The position numbers were made by a program, and so were the translations under genes. From Camellia lanceoleosa (lineage: Eukaryota > Streptophyta > Magnoliopsida > Ericales > Theaceae), in contig CM045767.1 of the NCBI GenBank assembly GCA_025200525.1, positions 122,872,346 to 122,936,345 on the forward strand: a stretch of 64,000 nt of DNA, written 5' to 3'. The first letter of the stretch is position 1. Every line of letters starts with the position of its first letter. Below the pieces are notes generated by a model. That model saw nothing but the letters and a program-made list of their open reading frames with translations, ran no database searches and had not been told where the DNA came from. This document shows, piece after piece, positions 22,011-34,867 of the stretch.

Positions 22011-23150
22011 AATTAGTTTAAACAGTGGGCCAAATTAGAATTAAGTCAAAAATTAAAATAAATAAATAAATAAATAAAAGAGGGCCTATATGTTCTCTAG
22101 CCTAGCATAGGTTGGTGAATATGCATGTATAATTTTAAAGATTTGGTGAGTCACCTAATCTAGAGGGACATGTGGAAATCTATTGGATAGTTGGCCAGGT
22201 TGGACACTTGCCACACGTTAACTTTTGATTAGGAACTATGAGGTTTTCACCAACTATAAATAGAGGAAATAGTGGGTTGCTAAGCGGGGAGGAAAAAGGA
22301 TATACCTAAGGGAAGCATACAAAGAAACAGGGGATCGATAAGGTTAAGGGTCAATATTTAGGTGAGTTATATTATTTCTTGAGTCATTATAATATATTTT
22401 ATGTATATTTTGGGTTATCATAAATTATTTTACGCAATCTATGTTTTATAAATCATATTAATATTTTGATTACGTTAATTATTTTCTGAACTCTATTTGC
22501 TTAAATTGAAACCCATGGATATGTTTGTTTAACTTTTAGAAATTATTTGATAATAGTTTTATAAACAATTATGTAAGTACCATCACGGGAGTCCCATGCC
22601 TTGGGAAACTTAAATCACCATTAGTTTCTGTTTGACCACTTTGTGGTCCTCTATTTGTTATGGATCCATTGACCTCTGTTCTGATTGTCACTCTAGTGAC
22701 CTCTGTTCTGTTCTGTACTGTACCGTGGTTATGATTATTTTGTTTATATGATCTATGTATTATATGTTTATTATTCAAAATGATTTTTGTATTTTATATT
22801 TTGTATTTTAATATCAAGCTCTGTTTAGCCCAATAATTATCCATGGTGATTTTTATACCCTCATGCTCTCGGTATAATATTTCTCACTCTGCCGTGTGCT
22901 TATAGTTGTTTACCACTTTCAGGTGATATGTCAGGACCACCGCGTGGGGTAGGCACAAAGCACTTTATAATCATAATCTAGGCTCAGGCAATAAAACTAA
23001 ATAGAAGCTCTAATGTATATGTTTTGTTATTATTAAATAAAGTTTTGGGTACCCTTTTATTTTACTTCGCTGCACTATTAATTTGTCATGATTTCAGTTA
23101 TTATCTTGTTGCGATGCCGAATCTCCGGGTACCGGGTTTGGGTCGTGACA

Positions 23151-26100
23151 AAATGGTATCAAAGCAATGGTTTTTTCAAAAAAACGCACAATTATGTAAT
23201 GGGATAAGGGTATGCATGATAAGTTTGTGTGATTTTGTACCAAATTTGATATAAACATAACAGGAAAACAAAAATGAATGGTGTTGGGTGCTGCCAATGA
23301 TGAGTAAGAAAGAATAAGTGTTGTGCACTTTGTGTGTTTGGTCCGTACCTACATAGAGAAAGATGAAGAATAAGGAAAAAAAAACCCATCATGTGGGTTT
23401 CAAAAAAAAAAGAAGAAAATAACAAATTAATTGGCAAGAGTGGATGGTAGGTATAGGAAAAGAAAAGTGAAAGGGTTTCCGAAACTGTCAGATTTTAAGT
23501 TGCTCAAAATTAAGTTTCGAGAATACAGGAGATAGGTCTCGACAAGAGGAGTCCAGACCCAGAAAGAACAGGCTAAGCCAAGGTTGGGGTGGACTACACA
23601 CGACGGTCAAATCTTTGCACATAAAGTCAACTTGAAACTAGAAAGGCACGCACAACCAGAGGTTGAAGATGACCATTTTGTAGCCAATCTAGATACTTTA
23701 AAATATTTATTTGGGACAAAGGAATCACAAGAGTAAGTTTGGCTTAGTGATTTAGGCATTTGGTGCTGACAATGTAGTCAGGAGTTTGAATCCTCTTAGT
23801 AGCATTCGAGGATTTAAATGTTTAGGTAGACATCATCACAGAGTATTCTATTGGTATCAACGGAATATTCTGAAAATTGTAATTTGGTCCCTGAAGTTTT
23901 TAGAAATTACAATCCGGTCATGGGATTTCTAGAAAATTTCATTTTGGCCTCTATAGTTTTGAAATCACAGTTTGGCCCCAAGAGTTTGGGAAATTTGTTC
24001 TTTTATATTTAAGGATGAAAATGATAGGTGGTCAGTCATGTGTTTGACATTATAGTTTTGTGTGATCATACATACATAAGTTGCATGCATCCAGTAAGTA
24101 AGTGATAAATTGTGCATTCAGAAATATGTACATATGTAAGTATTAAGGTTAAAACCTATGAAGTACAGGGAACTTTGATGATTATAAGAGGACCGAGACG
24201 TGTTTGCTAAATAGCCTAAGCATTGGGTTTAAGAATTTAGAGCTGTTATTAAATTTTGATAATTAGAAGGAAACTGAAATGCGATGTTTAGTAAGTGTGG
24301 TATTGAGGCCAAGAGCTAAGAACTATTGAGGAATGTCTAACGTTATAAGGACATTAGAATTGTTCACTGGCATATTAGGGAGTACAAATATGATAATTTG
24401 TGAAAATATAGTATTATAGGAATTAACGGTTATTATATTACGGAACTTCGATGATGAAAAGAGGCTGGGATGTGTGTGTTTAATAAGTTTAAGTGTTGAA
24501 GTGAAGAGCTATTATGAAATCTATAATGCTATAAGGAAGAAGAAATTTTTGACTTGCACATTGGGGAATACAAGCACATTGATTCGTATGAATACGGTGT
24601 TATAAGGAATTAAATTTTTGATGGAAGTGATGAAAGCTATGTGGTTACATGTGAAGTTAAGCTATGAGAACATTTTGGGAAGTTGAAATATCTGATGATC
24701 AATGAAGTGCATGGAACTATGGTGATTGGAGGCTAGGAAATTATTTGATATGAAGAAGGTATATTGTTTTTGAAAGGGACCTAATGTCTAAGCCGTAGGG
24801 TCTCATACTTTTGTTGAGTGACTTTGAAAGTCAGATTGAAATCATGTTCGGCCGGCGTATCTTCACATTTAAAATTCTTGGTCAACTTCATGGAAATGAA
24901 TAGGTTGCCCTACCGATGACCTTGTATAAGTATTTGGCTTACGGTTGAATATGTCGTGTTATGTTCTGAGCTAACTACTATTACCCCAAGTATTATCCAC
25001 CTTTGTCGTGTGACTTACGGAAACAATGATGAGAAGTATAAATGATGTATAAGTTGTTGAATCTCTATCGGAAAATTACACAAAGTGAAAGAAGTATTAG
25101 AAAATATAATGAAACCTATGCAAACATGTCATGAGAAACGGCAAAGATCAAAAGAATAAGTTAAATGTGGAATTAACAATAGAATAAAAGAAGATATTTA
25201 GAAATTTTGTGGTACGAGAGGCAAACAATCCTAAGCAAAGTCGTAAAGAAATGAGCCTACTCCCAACATGTCCAATGTATAAAAAGCCGCATAGACAGTT
25301 ATGTCATCGACTTATGAAGATACGTTAATAGGACATCGAATGAGAAATTGTCAAGAGAAAAAAAAAATTACAAGTCAATCAGATCAGATTGAAGATTAGT
25401 ACTTCATAAATAGATAAAAATAAATAAACATTGCTAGTCAATGCAAAAAAAAGTCTTGAATAAGAATTGGCACCCTTCTAAATATTTGAATTGATTGTGG
25501 GTAAATTTAGAACTCATCTACTTGAGCATTTGAAACTTGATATAAGATTGTTAAGATAATTAGAATGAGATTGTTGTAAGGAAACTATTTGTGAGTAAAG
25601 TGTCTATATGTTAATGGATTCAAGATCCATCCATTCATTTAAAGTCAATTGTTATTAGATGGCTGTGTCACTGGGACTATTATTGTGTAAAACTGTTTCA
25701 TCGCTAGTCAGAGAATTATATTATTTGGGAATGTTATACTATGAGTATGGCCCAATACCTTCGATATGGACCCTAGAATGTAATATTGAATGTGAATGGA
25801 TTTTTAATCTATCAAGTGAATGTGATCATACACCTAAGTGTGTTATCTTGACTTCTGAGATTAAATAGTTATCTTGTGGAACCAATGGAGAAAATTTTTC
25901 CCAACTAATTTGATTTGATGGCTTATGAATTCCATAAAATCAAATGACCAAATTATTGTGGTCAAAAAATTTGTGGATTTAAATTTGTTATTTAGGTTGT
26001 ATCACATACCCAACCCATTTTGAAGACTTCATATGAGATGTCAATAGGAGAGTACTTTGATTTGTTAAAACTAAGTAAGATCATGAATATCATTTGTCTA

Positions 26101-26450
26101 TTTGGAGACATGTGGATTATTGGAAATATAAAGATTATTAGAAGATATGTGAATAACTAAATAAAAGTATATGTGATTTATAAGAGTAGTATGTTGGGAG
26201 TGATATATTTTGTGGCCTAATATTACGAAGATGACTTTGAGATCTGTTATATTTTACTAAATAGCTTTTGATATGAATTAGGACGAATCACAATTTAGGT
26301 TATTAACCACTAAATAAAAATGAGCTAAACTCTTGTGATGAGACAATCGAATGATAAGGAAAGTTACTTGGGAAAAGCAAGGCCATATGATTAGTTTTCA
26401 AGTACAAGTGCCTTATGTTTGGAGGACCAAACTCTCTAAGAGGGAGAGAT
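23151..26450 (+). other. Internal domain of the non-coding LTR element
   Basis: No open frame longer than about 75 codons and no retroviral motif is recognised. There is a decaying repeated phrase around 23875-24000 (AATTTGGTCCCTGAAG and variants). PBS-like TGGTATCAAAGCA is at 23154-23166; one base differs from the iMet complement. Confidence 0.7.
26438..26450 (+). promoter_or_regulatory. Polypurine tract of the non-coding LTR element
   Basis: AAGAGGGAGAGAT directly precedes the 3' LTR. Confidence 0.75.
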
Positions 26451-27916
26451 TGTGACGACTCCACCACGTATAATAATTTATATTTAATTAATTCTTATTC
26501 TAATTTAATTGTGGAATTCTCAATAAGGTGAAATTGACGAGTTGCATTATTTTAATGTCAAGTATTGAACCATATGAGAGTTTAATTAAATATCCGATTC
26601 GGTTTAGTAATTTTAAAATTTTATTAATTGGGACCGAATTGGAGTTGATTAAGTTATAAAAAGAAAACAAAATAAATAAATAAATAATAATAATGATAAT
26701 AATATATAGCTATACATGCTAAAGATGTAATTTAATTAGGGGTTATAAATATAAAAAAAAACATGGTATATAATTAGTTTAAACAGTGGGCCAAATTAGA
26801 TTTAAGTCAAAAATTAAAATAAATAAATAAATAAATAAAAGAGGGCCTATATGTTCTCTAGCCTAGCATAGATTGGTGAATATGCATGTATAATTTTAAA
26901 GATTTGGTGAGTCACCTAATGTAGAGGGATAGGTGGAAATCTATTGGATAGTTGGTCAGGTTGGGCACTTGCCACACGTTAACTTTTGATTAGGAACTAT
27001 GAGGCTTTCACCAACTATAAATAGAGGAAATAGTGGGTTGCTAAGTGGGGAGGAAAAAGGATATACCTAAGGGTAGCATACAAAGAAACAGGGAATCGAT
27101 AAGGTTAAGGGTCAATATTTAGGTGAGTTATATTATATCTTGAGTCACCATAATATATTTTACGTATGTTTTGAGTTATCATAAATTATTTTACGCAATC
27201 TATGTTTTATAAATTATATTAATATTTTGATTACGTTAATTATTTTCTGAACTCTATTTGCTTAAATTGAAACCCATGGATATGTTTGTTTAACTTTTAG
27301 AAATTATTTGACAATGGTTTTATAAACAATTATGTAAGTACCACCATAGGAGTCCCATGCCTTGGGAGACTTAAATAACCATTGGCCTCTGTTTGACCAC
27401 TTTGTGGTCTTCTGTTTGTCACGGATCCATTGACCTCTGTTCTGATTGTCACTCTAGTGACCTCTGTTCTGTTCTGTTCTGTTATGTATCGTGGTTATTA
27501 TTATTATTTTTTATATGATCTAGTATTATATGTTTGTTATTCAAAACGATTATCGTATTTTATATTCTGTATTTTAATATCAAGCTCTGTTTAGTCCAAT
27601 AATTATCCATGGTGATTTTTATACCCTCATGCTCTCGGTATAATATTTCTCACTCTGCCATGTGCTTATAGTTGTTTACCACTTTCAAGTGATATGTCAG
27701 GACCAACTCGTAGGGTAGGCACAAGGCACTTTATAATCATAATCTAGGCTCAGGCAATTAAACTAAATAGAAGCTTCAATGTATATGTTCTGTTATTATT
27801 AAATAAAGTTTTGGGTACCCTTTTATTTTACTCCGCTGCACTATTAATTTGTTATGATTTCAGTTATTATCTTATTGCGCCGCTGAACCTCCGAGTATTG
27901 GGTTTAGGTTGTGACA
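26451..27916 (+). repeat. 3' LTR of the non-coding element
   Basis: A direct copy of the 5' LTR without the CACTA insert. Its TATA box is near 27015. Scattered substitutions against the left copy show an older insertion than the Tekay-type element at 5489. Confidence 0.9.
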
Positions 27917-28149
27917 CTATTTCATTGGTTCTATTTTTTTTTTTAATTAATATTAATTTTCAACTTGACCACACCATATATCACAATCATTTTTTGTCAA
28001 CTATCCATTACATGATGACATCATAATAACTGTCCATCATTAACCCAATTATGAACCTCTATAAAAGATCATAACCATTTGTTGGATGCCCAGCCCAACA
28101 ACAACAATCCTCAATCAGAGAGAGAGAGAGAGAGAGACACGAGCTAGGG

Positions 28150-30195
28150 ATGGAAACCGATGGAGGCAAAGGAAGATGGCAACTGGTGGTATATGGGCGA
28201 GGAATGTCTGCTAGTAAAGGAAAGGTGGCTAATACAAGGGGAAATGAGATCCACATTGTGTTCATTGACAATATTCCCTAGTCTATGTGCCCGAAGAATC
28301 TGCATTCTCTGTTTGGGAAATTTGGAGTTGTTAGAGATGTGTTTATCCCGAATAAGACTAGGGAAGTAACTAGATCAAGGTTTGGCTTTGTTAGGTATGA
28401 TTGTAGTATTGCTGCATCGGTGGCAATCCAAAAGGCTAACGGTTTGTGGTGTGATGACAAAGCCCTTAAGGTAAAGGCAGCAGAGTTTGAAAGAAGGGCA
28501 CCAGTAGAGACTAGAGGATCAGCAAGTTTAAAACAGGTAAAGAACTTACTCATTCAAAGAAATACACCCATGCATACGAGGTGCTCAGAATTAGTAAATG
28601 CTGGTGTTAAGTCTTATGTTGATGCTATCCAAGGTGGGCAGTGTCGTGAGGTGGTGAAGCATGAGATTATTGCCACTGAAGTGGGGAATGGTTGGTTATT
28701 TGATAGCCTCATTGTGAAGTTGAGAAGTTATCATGTCTTTTCAGAGTTTCGGATGACAATACTGGCTAAGGGATCAGGTGAGGTTATAGTAAGGAAAGGG
28801 AGAGGGGAAAAACAAGCCATTGTATCATTTTCATCTCGAGCCCACCTTGAGGAAAATCAATTATTGCTTCAGGATTGTTGGTAGGAATGGTGTGAATCAG
28901 TAGCAAAATGGAGGAAAGGTGATTATGTTGAGCAGGAGAGGGAAGTATGGGTATGTTGTTATGGCATACCTTTTAAACTATGGAGTGCAGATACTTTCAT
29001 TAAGATTGGTAGAATTTGGGGAGAGGTTATTAAGGTAGATGACGAAACAGTTCAATTATCATCCTTTTCGTGTGGTAGAGTTAAAATCGCCACTAAATTC
29101 ATGGATTCTATTAATTCAAGTATTCAGGTTCTAAGTGGGGATAGGAGATACCCTGTAAGGGTGTGTGAGGAGCAAGTCATTGTGTCCAAAGTAGTGCAGG
29201 TGGATTGTAAGTGTGCCATACATGATTGCTATAGATCAAATAAGCTAGAGCAGTTGGATGGTGAACATGGTAACAGTGATGCGAAAGATGATGTTGAGGT
29301 GGCTGGTGATGAGACTCATGATGTGGCTGTTGAGGAAGAGGTGGCAGCTGTTCAACGGAATAAGGTGTCTCTTAGTGGGGCCAATGCAAGTGAAGGAGTG
29401 AAAGTCGGTTCTTATCCATCCATTGTGGTGGAATCGGTAAGTGAATGCGGGGGAAACACAAAGGAGGCTGAGGTTCATAAAAGTCGTGCAGAGGCGGATG
29501 GACTGTTGGTGACTCAGAGATTTAAGGGCAGTGGTAAGGAAGACAAGGTGGAGAAGGTTATCACGCCTGGGTATATGAACAGTTTGAGTGGGGAAGCTAT
29601 TCATAGGCCTGGAATAAATATAGAGGTTGTATTGGATAAAACCTAATTAAATTTTGGCTTAAGAAAGCCCATTAATAACCAAGTGAATATTGGTTTAAGC
29701 AAGCCCAATAATAATTCTTTGGCTTTGGATCAGACCCATAACAGTTGTTTAGTGGATCAGGCCCAAGGCAGAAACTTTCCAACGTTGTCTGGGGCTCAAT
29801 CTGGTGGGCTGTTGTCAAATAGGGGATCAAAATCTAATCGAGCTCAATCCCAAATTAGGGCTTTGGGTGTTGTTGGTTCGGGAAAAGGAAAAAGGCGAGG
29901 GATTGTTAGTCAAAAGCAAAGGATTGTGTCAAGAGATGGAGGATCATCATCCATGGCGAATTGGCATAAGGGCCCAGCTTTCCGTGTAGCAGCTTCTGTT
30001 CTATCACGATCAAAATCACTCGGTCAGGGTTCATCCAAGAACAATGACCTCATTGTAGCAGCAGTGGAAACCGTCAATCTGGGTAAAGTTTTGGGGATTG
30101 ATTTTTTAGGCAATGAAGAAGAGGCGGTGCGAAGAATTGTTGAGCTTGAAGTGGAAGATGCAAGCAAAGTAGCACATGTGGCTAATGGTGTTTGA
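28150..30195 (+). pseudogene. LINE ORF1: RRM-type RNA-binding protein
   Basis: One continuous frame from the ATG at 28150 to 30195, interrupted by in-frame stops near 28279, 28882, 28894 and 29644. The N-terminus has an RRM: an RNP2-like VFIDNIP, then LFGKFGVVRDVFIP and the RNP1-like SRFGFVRYD. A DUF4283-like segment follows (VWVCCYGIPFKLWSADTF). The C-terminal half is low-similarity linker. ORF1 proteins of plant L1 elements bind the element's RNA. Confidence 0.82.
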
Positions 30196-30240
30196 TCATG
30201 AGCACCCATTAGGTGGAGGTTAGGGTGTTTAAATGTTTTT

Positions 30241-33200
30241 AATGAAGCTTTTGCCTTGGAATATCATGGGTCTTGGGGCAATCTGAGAAGCGACGGAAAA
30301 TTAGAAGTATAGTCCAGGAGAGGATGGTTAATGTTCTGTTTCTACAAGAAACAAAAAAGGCTAGAGTGTCCGAGGAATTGTTTAAGTCTGTTTGGCCATA
30401 TGATGATATGGAGTATATGTCAGTTGATGTTGATGGTTTTTCTGGTGGTATTCTGTGTGTTTGGAAGGCTAGTGTGTTTTCACTTGCTAAGTGCTGTAGC
30501 TTAAGGAACTTCATAATTCTTTCAAGTACGATTCTTCCCTACTTCAATTGTGCCTTCATTAATGTTTATGCTCCAAATGATGTAGCCAGAATGGGAGTTG
30601 TCTAGAATGCTCTGCGGAATTTAAAGTCACAGTTTGTAGATCCTTGGTGTTTAGGGGGGGGACTTTAATGAGATTAGAAGTATGGAGGAAAGGAAGGGGT
30701 GTACAAGAAGAGATAAAGGGATGAGGGATTTTAATGAATTTGTTGAGGGTGTTGAACTCTATGATGTACCCATGCAGGGTAGACAATTTACATGGAGTAA
30801 CTCAAGTGTGAGGGGTAGTTGGAGTAGAATAGATAGAATCTTACTTTCACCAGAGTGGTTGGAAAAGTATAACTTTACACTATGGGGTCTTCCAAGAGGG
30901 CTTTCCGATCATTGCCCTCTTCTTCTAATGGAGGATAGTAGGGATTGGGGTCCTAAGCCGTTTCGGTTTATTAACGATTGGATTTTGCATCCCCAGTTTT
31001 TGTCAGTCATGAAGTCTTCTTGGGTAGCATCAGAAGTTAGAGGTTGGGCTGGTTATGTTATTCTAGCAAAGCTTAGAAATCTTTGTTGGGTTTTAAAGAA
31101 ATGGAATAATGAAGTGTTTGGGAATGTGGCACACTTAGTGAAGGTAGTTGAATCTGATCTACATAATCTTGACTTATTGGCTGAATCAAGGGAGTTATCC
31201 AATGCTGAAGTAGATCGAAGGAGACATCTCAGAAAAGAAGTTTGGTCGTTGAACAAGAAACAAGAATGGCTGTGGCTCCAGAAGTCCAGGTTGAATTGGA
31301 GCATGATGGGGGACAGGAACACGAGGTTTTTCCATATTGTGGCGTCTAGGAGACAAAGCAGGAATTTGTTAAATTCTATATCTGTGGGTGGGGTGTTGTA
31401 TGAGGAGCCGCAAAGAGTAAAGCTTCAAGTCTTTAATCACTTTAAGCATGTGTTTTCTGAACAGTGGAGGATTAGGTCTAAGATTTTTGGTTAGTTTAAA
31501 TATGTTGGTAATGATTGTGTAGCTGTTGGTCTTGAAGCAAGATTCACAGAGGAGGAGATGTGGGCTGCTGTGAAGAGTTGTGATGGGAACAAAGCTCCCG
31601 GTCCTGACTGCTTTAACCTATTGTGTTTTCAAATGTGCTGGAAGGTCATTAAGACTGACATCTTAAAGTTTTTCAATGAGTTTCATGAAAATGGAAAATT
31701 GGTAGGCGGTGTTAATAAGTCCTTTATCACTCTTATTCCTAAAGTTGAGTGTCCAGCTAACATTTCGGAGTATAGGCTAATTAGTCTCATTGGCTCTATG
31801 TATAAAATCCTTGCTAAAGTTCTTACTAACATATTGAGGTAAGTGATCTCTAGGGTAATTGGGGAGGCTCAATCCGTTTTCCTAGGGGGGAGGAACATTT
31901 TGGATAGGGTCTTGATCGCAAATGAAGTAGTTGACTGGTGGAAGAGGAGTGGTCAGTCGGGTCTGATTTTGAAACTAGATTTCGAAAAAGCCTATGACTC
32001 TGTGAGTTGGGACTGCCTTTTATCTATGATGAGTAGGTTGGGGTTTGGAACAAGATGGAGAAAATGGATTCAGGAGTGTGTATGTACTTCTAAAGTTTAT
32101 GTACTAGTTAATGGGTTTCCTACGGCGGAGTTTAGTCTTGGAAAAGGTCTCAGGTAGGGAGATCCCTTGTCACCTTTCCTCTTTAATATGGTAGTAGAGG
32201 GTTAAACATGTTAATTCAAAGGGCAAGTGAATTTGGGCTTATCACAGGAGCAGTTATTGGTCAGGATGGGTCAAGCACAACTGTCTTACACTTACAGTTC
32301 ACCGATGATACTATAATCTTTTGCAAGGCTGATGTGGGGGAGGTTATAGCAATAAAACGAATCTTGAAATGTTTCCAGTTAGTGTCACGGCTGAAAATAA
32401 ATTTCCATAAAAGCTATGTATGTGAAGTTGGTGTGTCTGAGCAGATGGTGAAGGACTGTGCTGGTGTGCTCAATTGTCGAAATCAAAGTCTTCCTCTAGC
32501 TTACCTTGGTTTGCCTCTTGGAGCCAGCCCTAGGTTGAAGAAAACTTGGAAACCAGTCATCGATAAAATTAGGGCCAAGTTAGCATCTTGGAAAAGGAAA
32601 CTTCTTTCTTTTGGGGGTCGTCTAACTCTCATCATGTCTGTTTTGTCTAGTTTACCTGTGTACTATTTATCCATTTTTAAGATGCCTCAATCTGTGATCA
32701 AGACAATTGACTGTTTGAGGGCGGCTTTCTTATGGGGAGGGTCTGAATTAAGGAGGAAGATTCATCTAGTTAAATGGGAGGAGATTACTAAAAGAAGGGA
32801 TCAAGGTGGGTTGGGAATTAGAAGGTTAAAGGATGTAAATGAATGTCTTCTAGCTAAATGGTGGTGGAGATTTGGTGTTGAAGATAAATCCTTGTGGAAG
32901 AGGGTTGTATGTAGTAGGTACCAGTTTAATGGTGGGAGATGGTCGCCTTTTCTTTGTTCTGATGAATATCTATCTAAGGTATGGGGTGGGATATTAAGTG
33001 TTGGCCAATCAAACCCTTAATTGAAGAGTATCTTTCTTGACAATGTTAAGTTGGTTATGGAAAATGGGGGCAAGACTCAGGTTTGGAAGGATCATTGGTG
33101 TGGGCATCTGTGCCTTATGGAGAAGTTCCCTAGGCTGTACAGTTTATCAACAGAAAAAGATATAACTTTAAGTGCATCGTTGGAGAGGAAAAGATTATCA

Positions 33201-33860
33201 GGGGTCTGAGAACTCAATTTTCGAAGAGTGTTGTTTGCTTGGGAGGCCGAGAAGTTGGAAAGGTTAGTCACTTTAATTAATCAGGAAGAGTTGGGGGCAG
33301 TGGACAGAGATGATTGTTTGAAGTGGCTGGCAAGTTCATCAGAGCAATTTTCTATATCCTCCCTTCTAAATGTCTTTGTGGCTTGTCCTTCTCTAGTGAG
33401 CACTGGTCTGTTATGGTACAATCTGGCTCCATCGAAAGTTCAATTCCTTGGTTGGCTGGCATGGAAAGGAAGATTGAAAACAACTGTTTTTCTGTAAAAG
33501 ATTGGCGTGCTAAATCAAAGTGCTTCCATTAATTGTGTTCTTTGCAGGAATGATGCTGAATCAGTTAATCATGTTCTTCTTTGGTGCCCTTTTGTATGGC
33601 AAGTATGGTCTCTGATGTTGAATTGGTGGGGCTCTGATGGGTTTTGCTGGTAATGTTAAAGGGTTGCTACATTGGTGGATGGGATTTAAATGGAGAAAAT
33701 TTGAAGCTAGAATTTGGAAAGTTATTCCATTGGCAAATCATGTGGTCTACTTGGAAACTTCGAAATAAAGTGGTCTTCTTGGAAGCGATTACGCCTTGCA
33801 TTTACGTGAGTTGATTATGGCTAGAGTGGCTTTTTGGGTCAAAGCTCATTCAAAGGGGTG
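30241..33860 (+). pseudogene. LINE ORF2: endonuclease-reverse transcriptase
   Basis: It starts MKLLPWNIMGLGA, the usual APE-endonuclease opening, and shifts frame at once; VNVLFLQETKK follows. The endonuclease continues at 30682 (WSRIDRILLS, SDHCPLL). RT follows: KAPGPDCFN, FITLIPKV, KLDFEKAYDSVSW, GDPLSPFLFN and the catalytic FTDD (in place of FADD) near 32299. The C-terminus has a zf-RVT-like segment (LWYNLAPSKVQFLGWLAW, then CVLCRNDAESVNHVLLWCPF). At least six stops or frameshifts break it. Confidence 0.88.
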
Positions 33861-34256
33861 TTCCTATTCAGTCCAGGACATCATTCGGAAATTGCAACAA
33901 ATCAGGTATGTGCCTCTATCTTGATGCTGCTGTGTTGTGCTGGTTGGAGGGCTTCGATGGTGTTTGGGATGCTTGTATTCTCTTTGTAAGTTGGTGGGAA
34001 TGGGGGGTGTTAGGACTGGATTAGTGTTAGTGCTAGTCTTTTGCTTGTTTGGAGTTTGGTTGTTAGTTTTCTGTTTGGGTGTTGATCATTTTGCTTGTTT
34101 GTTTTCTTGTTGGGTGGTATCTCACCATCCTCTGGTGTGTTTGTTGGGGGTCTCTTCCCGGCTTTGTTGATGTGTTTCATCTGTTTTGTTCAATTTCATC
34201 AATAAAGTTGTTCTTTTTTGCTGAAAAAAAAAAAAAAAACAACAACAACCCTCAAT

Positions 34257-34809
34257 CTCATATTGTTTATCTAGTAGATCTTTGAAAGTTCTTGGTCTAA
34301 TCAATGTCCAAATCAACACACAAAGTCTTCAACAACTCCAATCTTGTAGTCTGAATAGCTTCATTACAGTTTTTATCACTTGTACGGACATCTTTGCATC
34401 AGGTCTAGGTTTTCAATCATTGATTAGAGCCATCACAGTAAAGACCCTCACAGTCAAGTAAATCACGATGAACTGTAAGCTGAGGAAAACTAGAATGGTT
34501 CATTTCTCTCTCTGTCTCTCTCTCTCTCTCTCTTCATTTCACCATCGTGGGAGGGGGTTCTCCATTGTTGGCAAGAAAAAGTTGGCGATGGCAAATCTGA
34601 AAGAGGGAGTTGCCGGTGAAGGGTTCGGTGTTGTGGATCTAAGAGAGGGGGTGGCGAAGAGAGTTGGTGATGGTGGAGCTGAGTGAAGGGGTGACGACTG
34701 ATGGCCGAGAGTGGTGACTATGTGTTGGTGGATATGGTGCAATCATGTTCAAATACAAGATTAACATTAATATTAAGTGAAATGAGCGAATGAAAATGTG
34801 TCATGTATG

Positions 34810-34867
<58 letters not shown>

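Larger units (their letters stand above)
20621..23150 (+). repeat. 5' LTR, interrupted by a CACTA element
   Basis: It matches 26451-27916 except for the 1,074-bp insert at 20937-22010. A TATA box CTATAAATAG lies at 22254-22263, and AATAAAGTTTTGGGTACCC near 23036. Confidence 0.9.
20621..27916 (+). mobile_element. Non-coding LTR retrotransposon (LARD-like), TSD CTATT
   Basis: LTRs at 20621-23150 and 26451-27916 start TGTGA and end GTGACA, flanked by CTATT at 20616-20620 and 27917-27921. Without its inserted CACTA element the left LTR is about 1,453 bp, matching 1,466 bp on the right. A Met-type primer site and a polypurine tract are in place. The 3.3-kb interior has no gag or pol similarity I can see. 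It must have been mobilised by another element's proteins; the LTR style (AGGTGATATGTCAGGACC) suggests a Tekay relative. Confidence 0.9.
28117..34239 (+). mobile_element. L1-type LINE, decayed, with poly(A) and TSD
   Basis: The 6.1-kb element has ORF1 (RRM-type), ORF2 (endonuclease, RT, zf-RVT), a 3'UTR and a 16-base A tail. It is flanked by AACAACAATCCTCAATC (to 28116) and CAACAACCCTCAATC (34240-34256), one mismatch apart. This is the long target duplication left by target-primed reverse transcription. Several stops and frameshifts make it inactive. Confidence 0.9.

Noticed and set aside
23024..23254. Frame crossing the LTR end and primer site of the non-coding element.
   Set aside because: It spans functional non-coding signals (LTR end and PBS) and has no similarity to gag.
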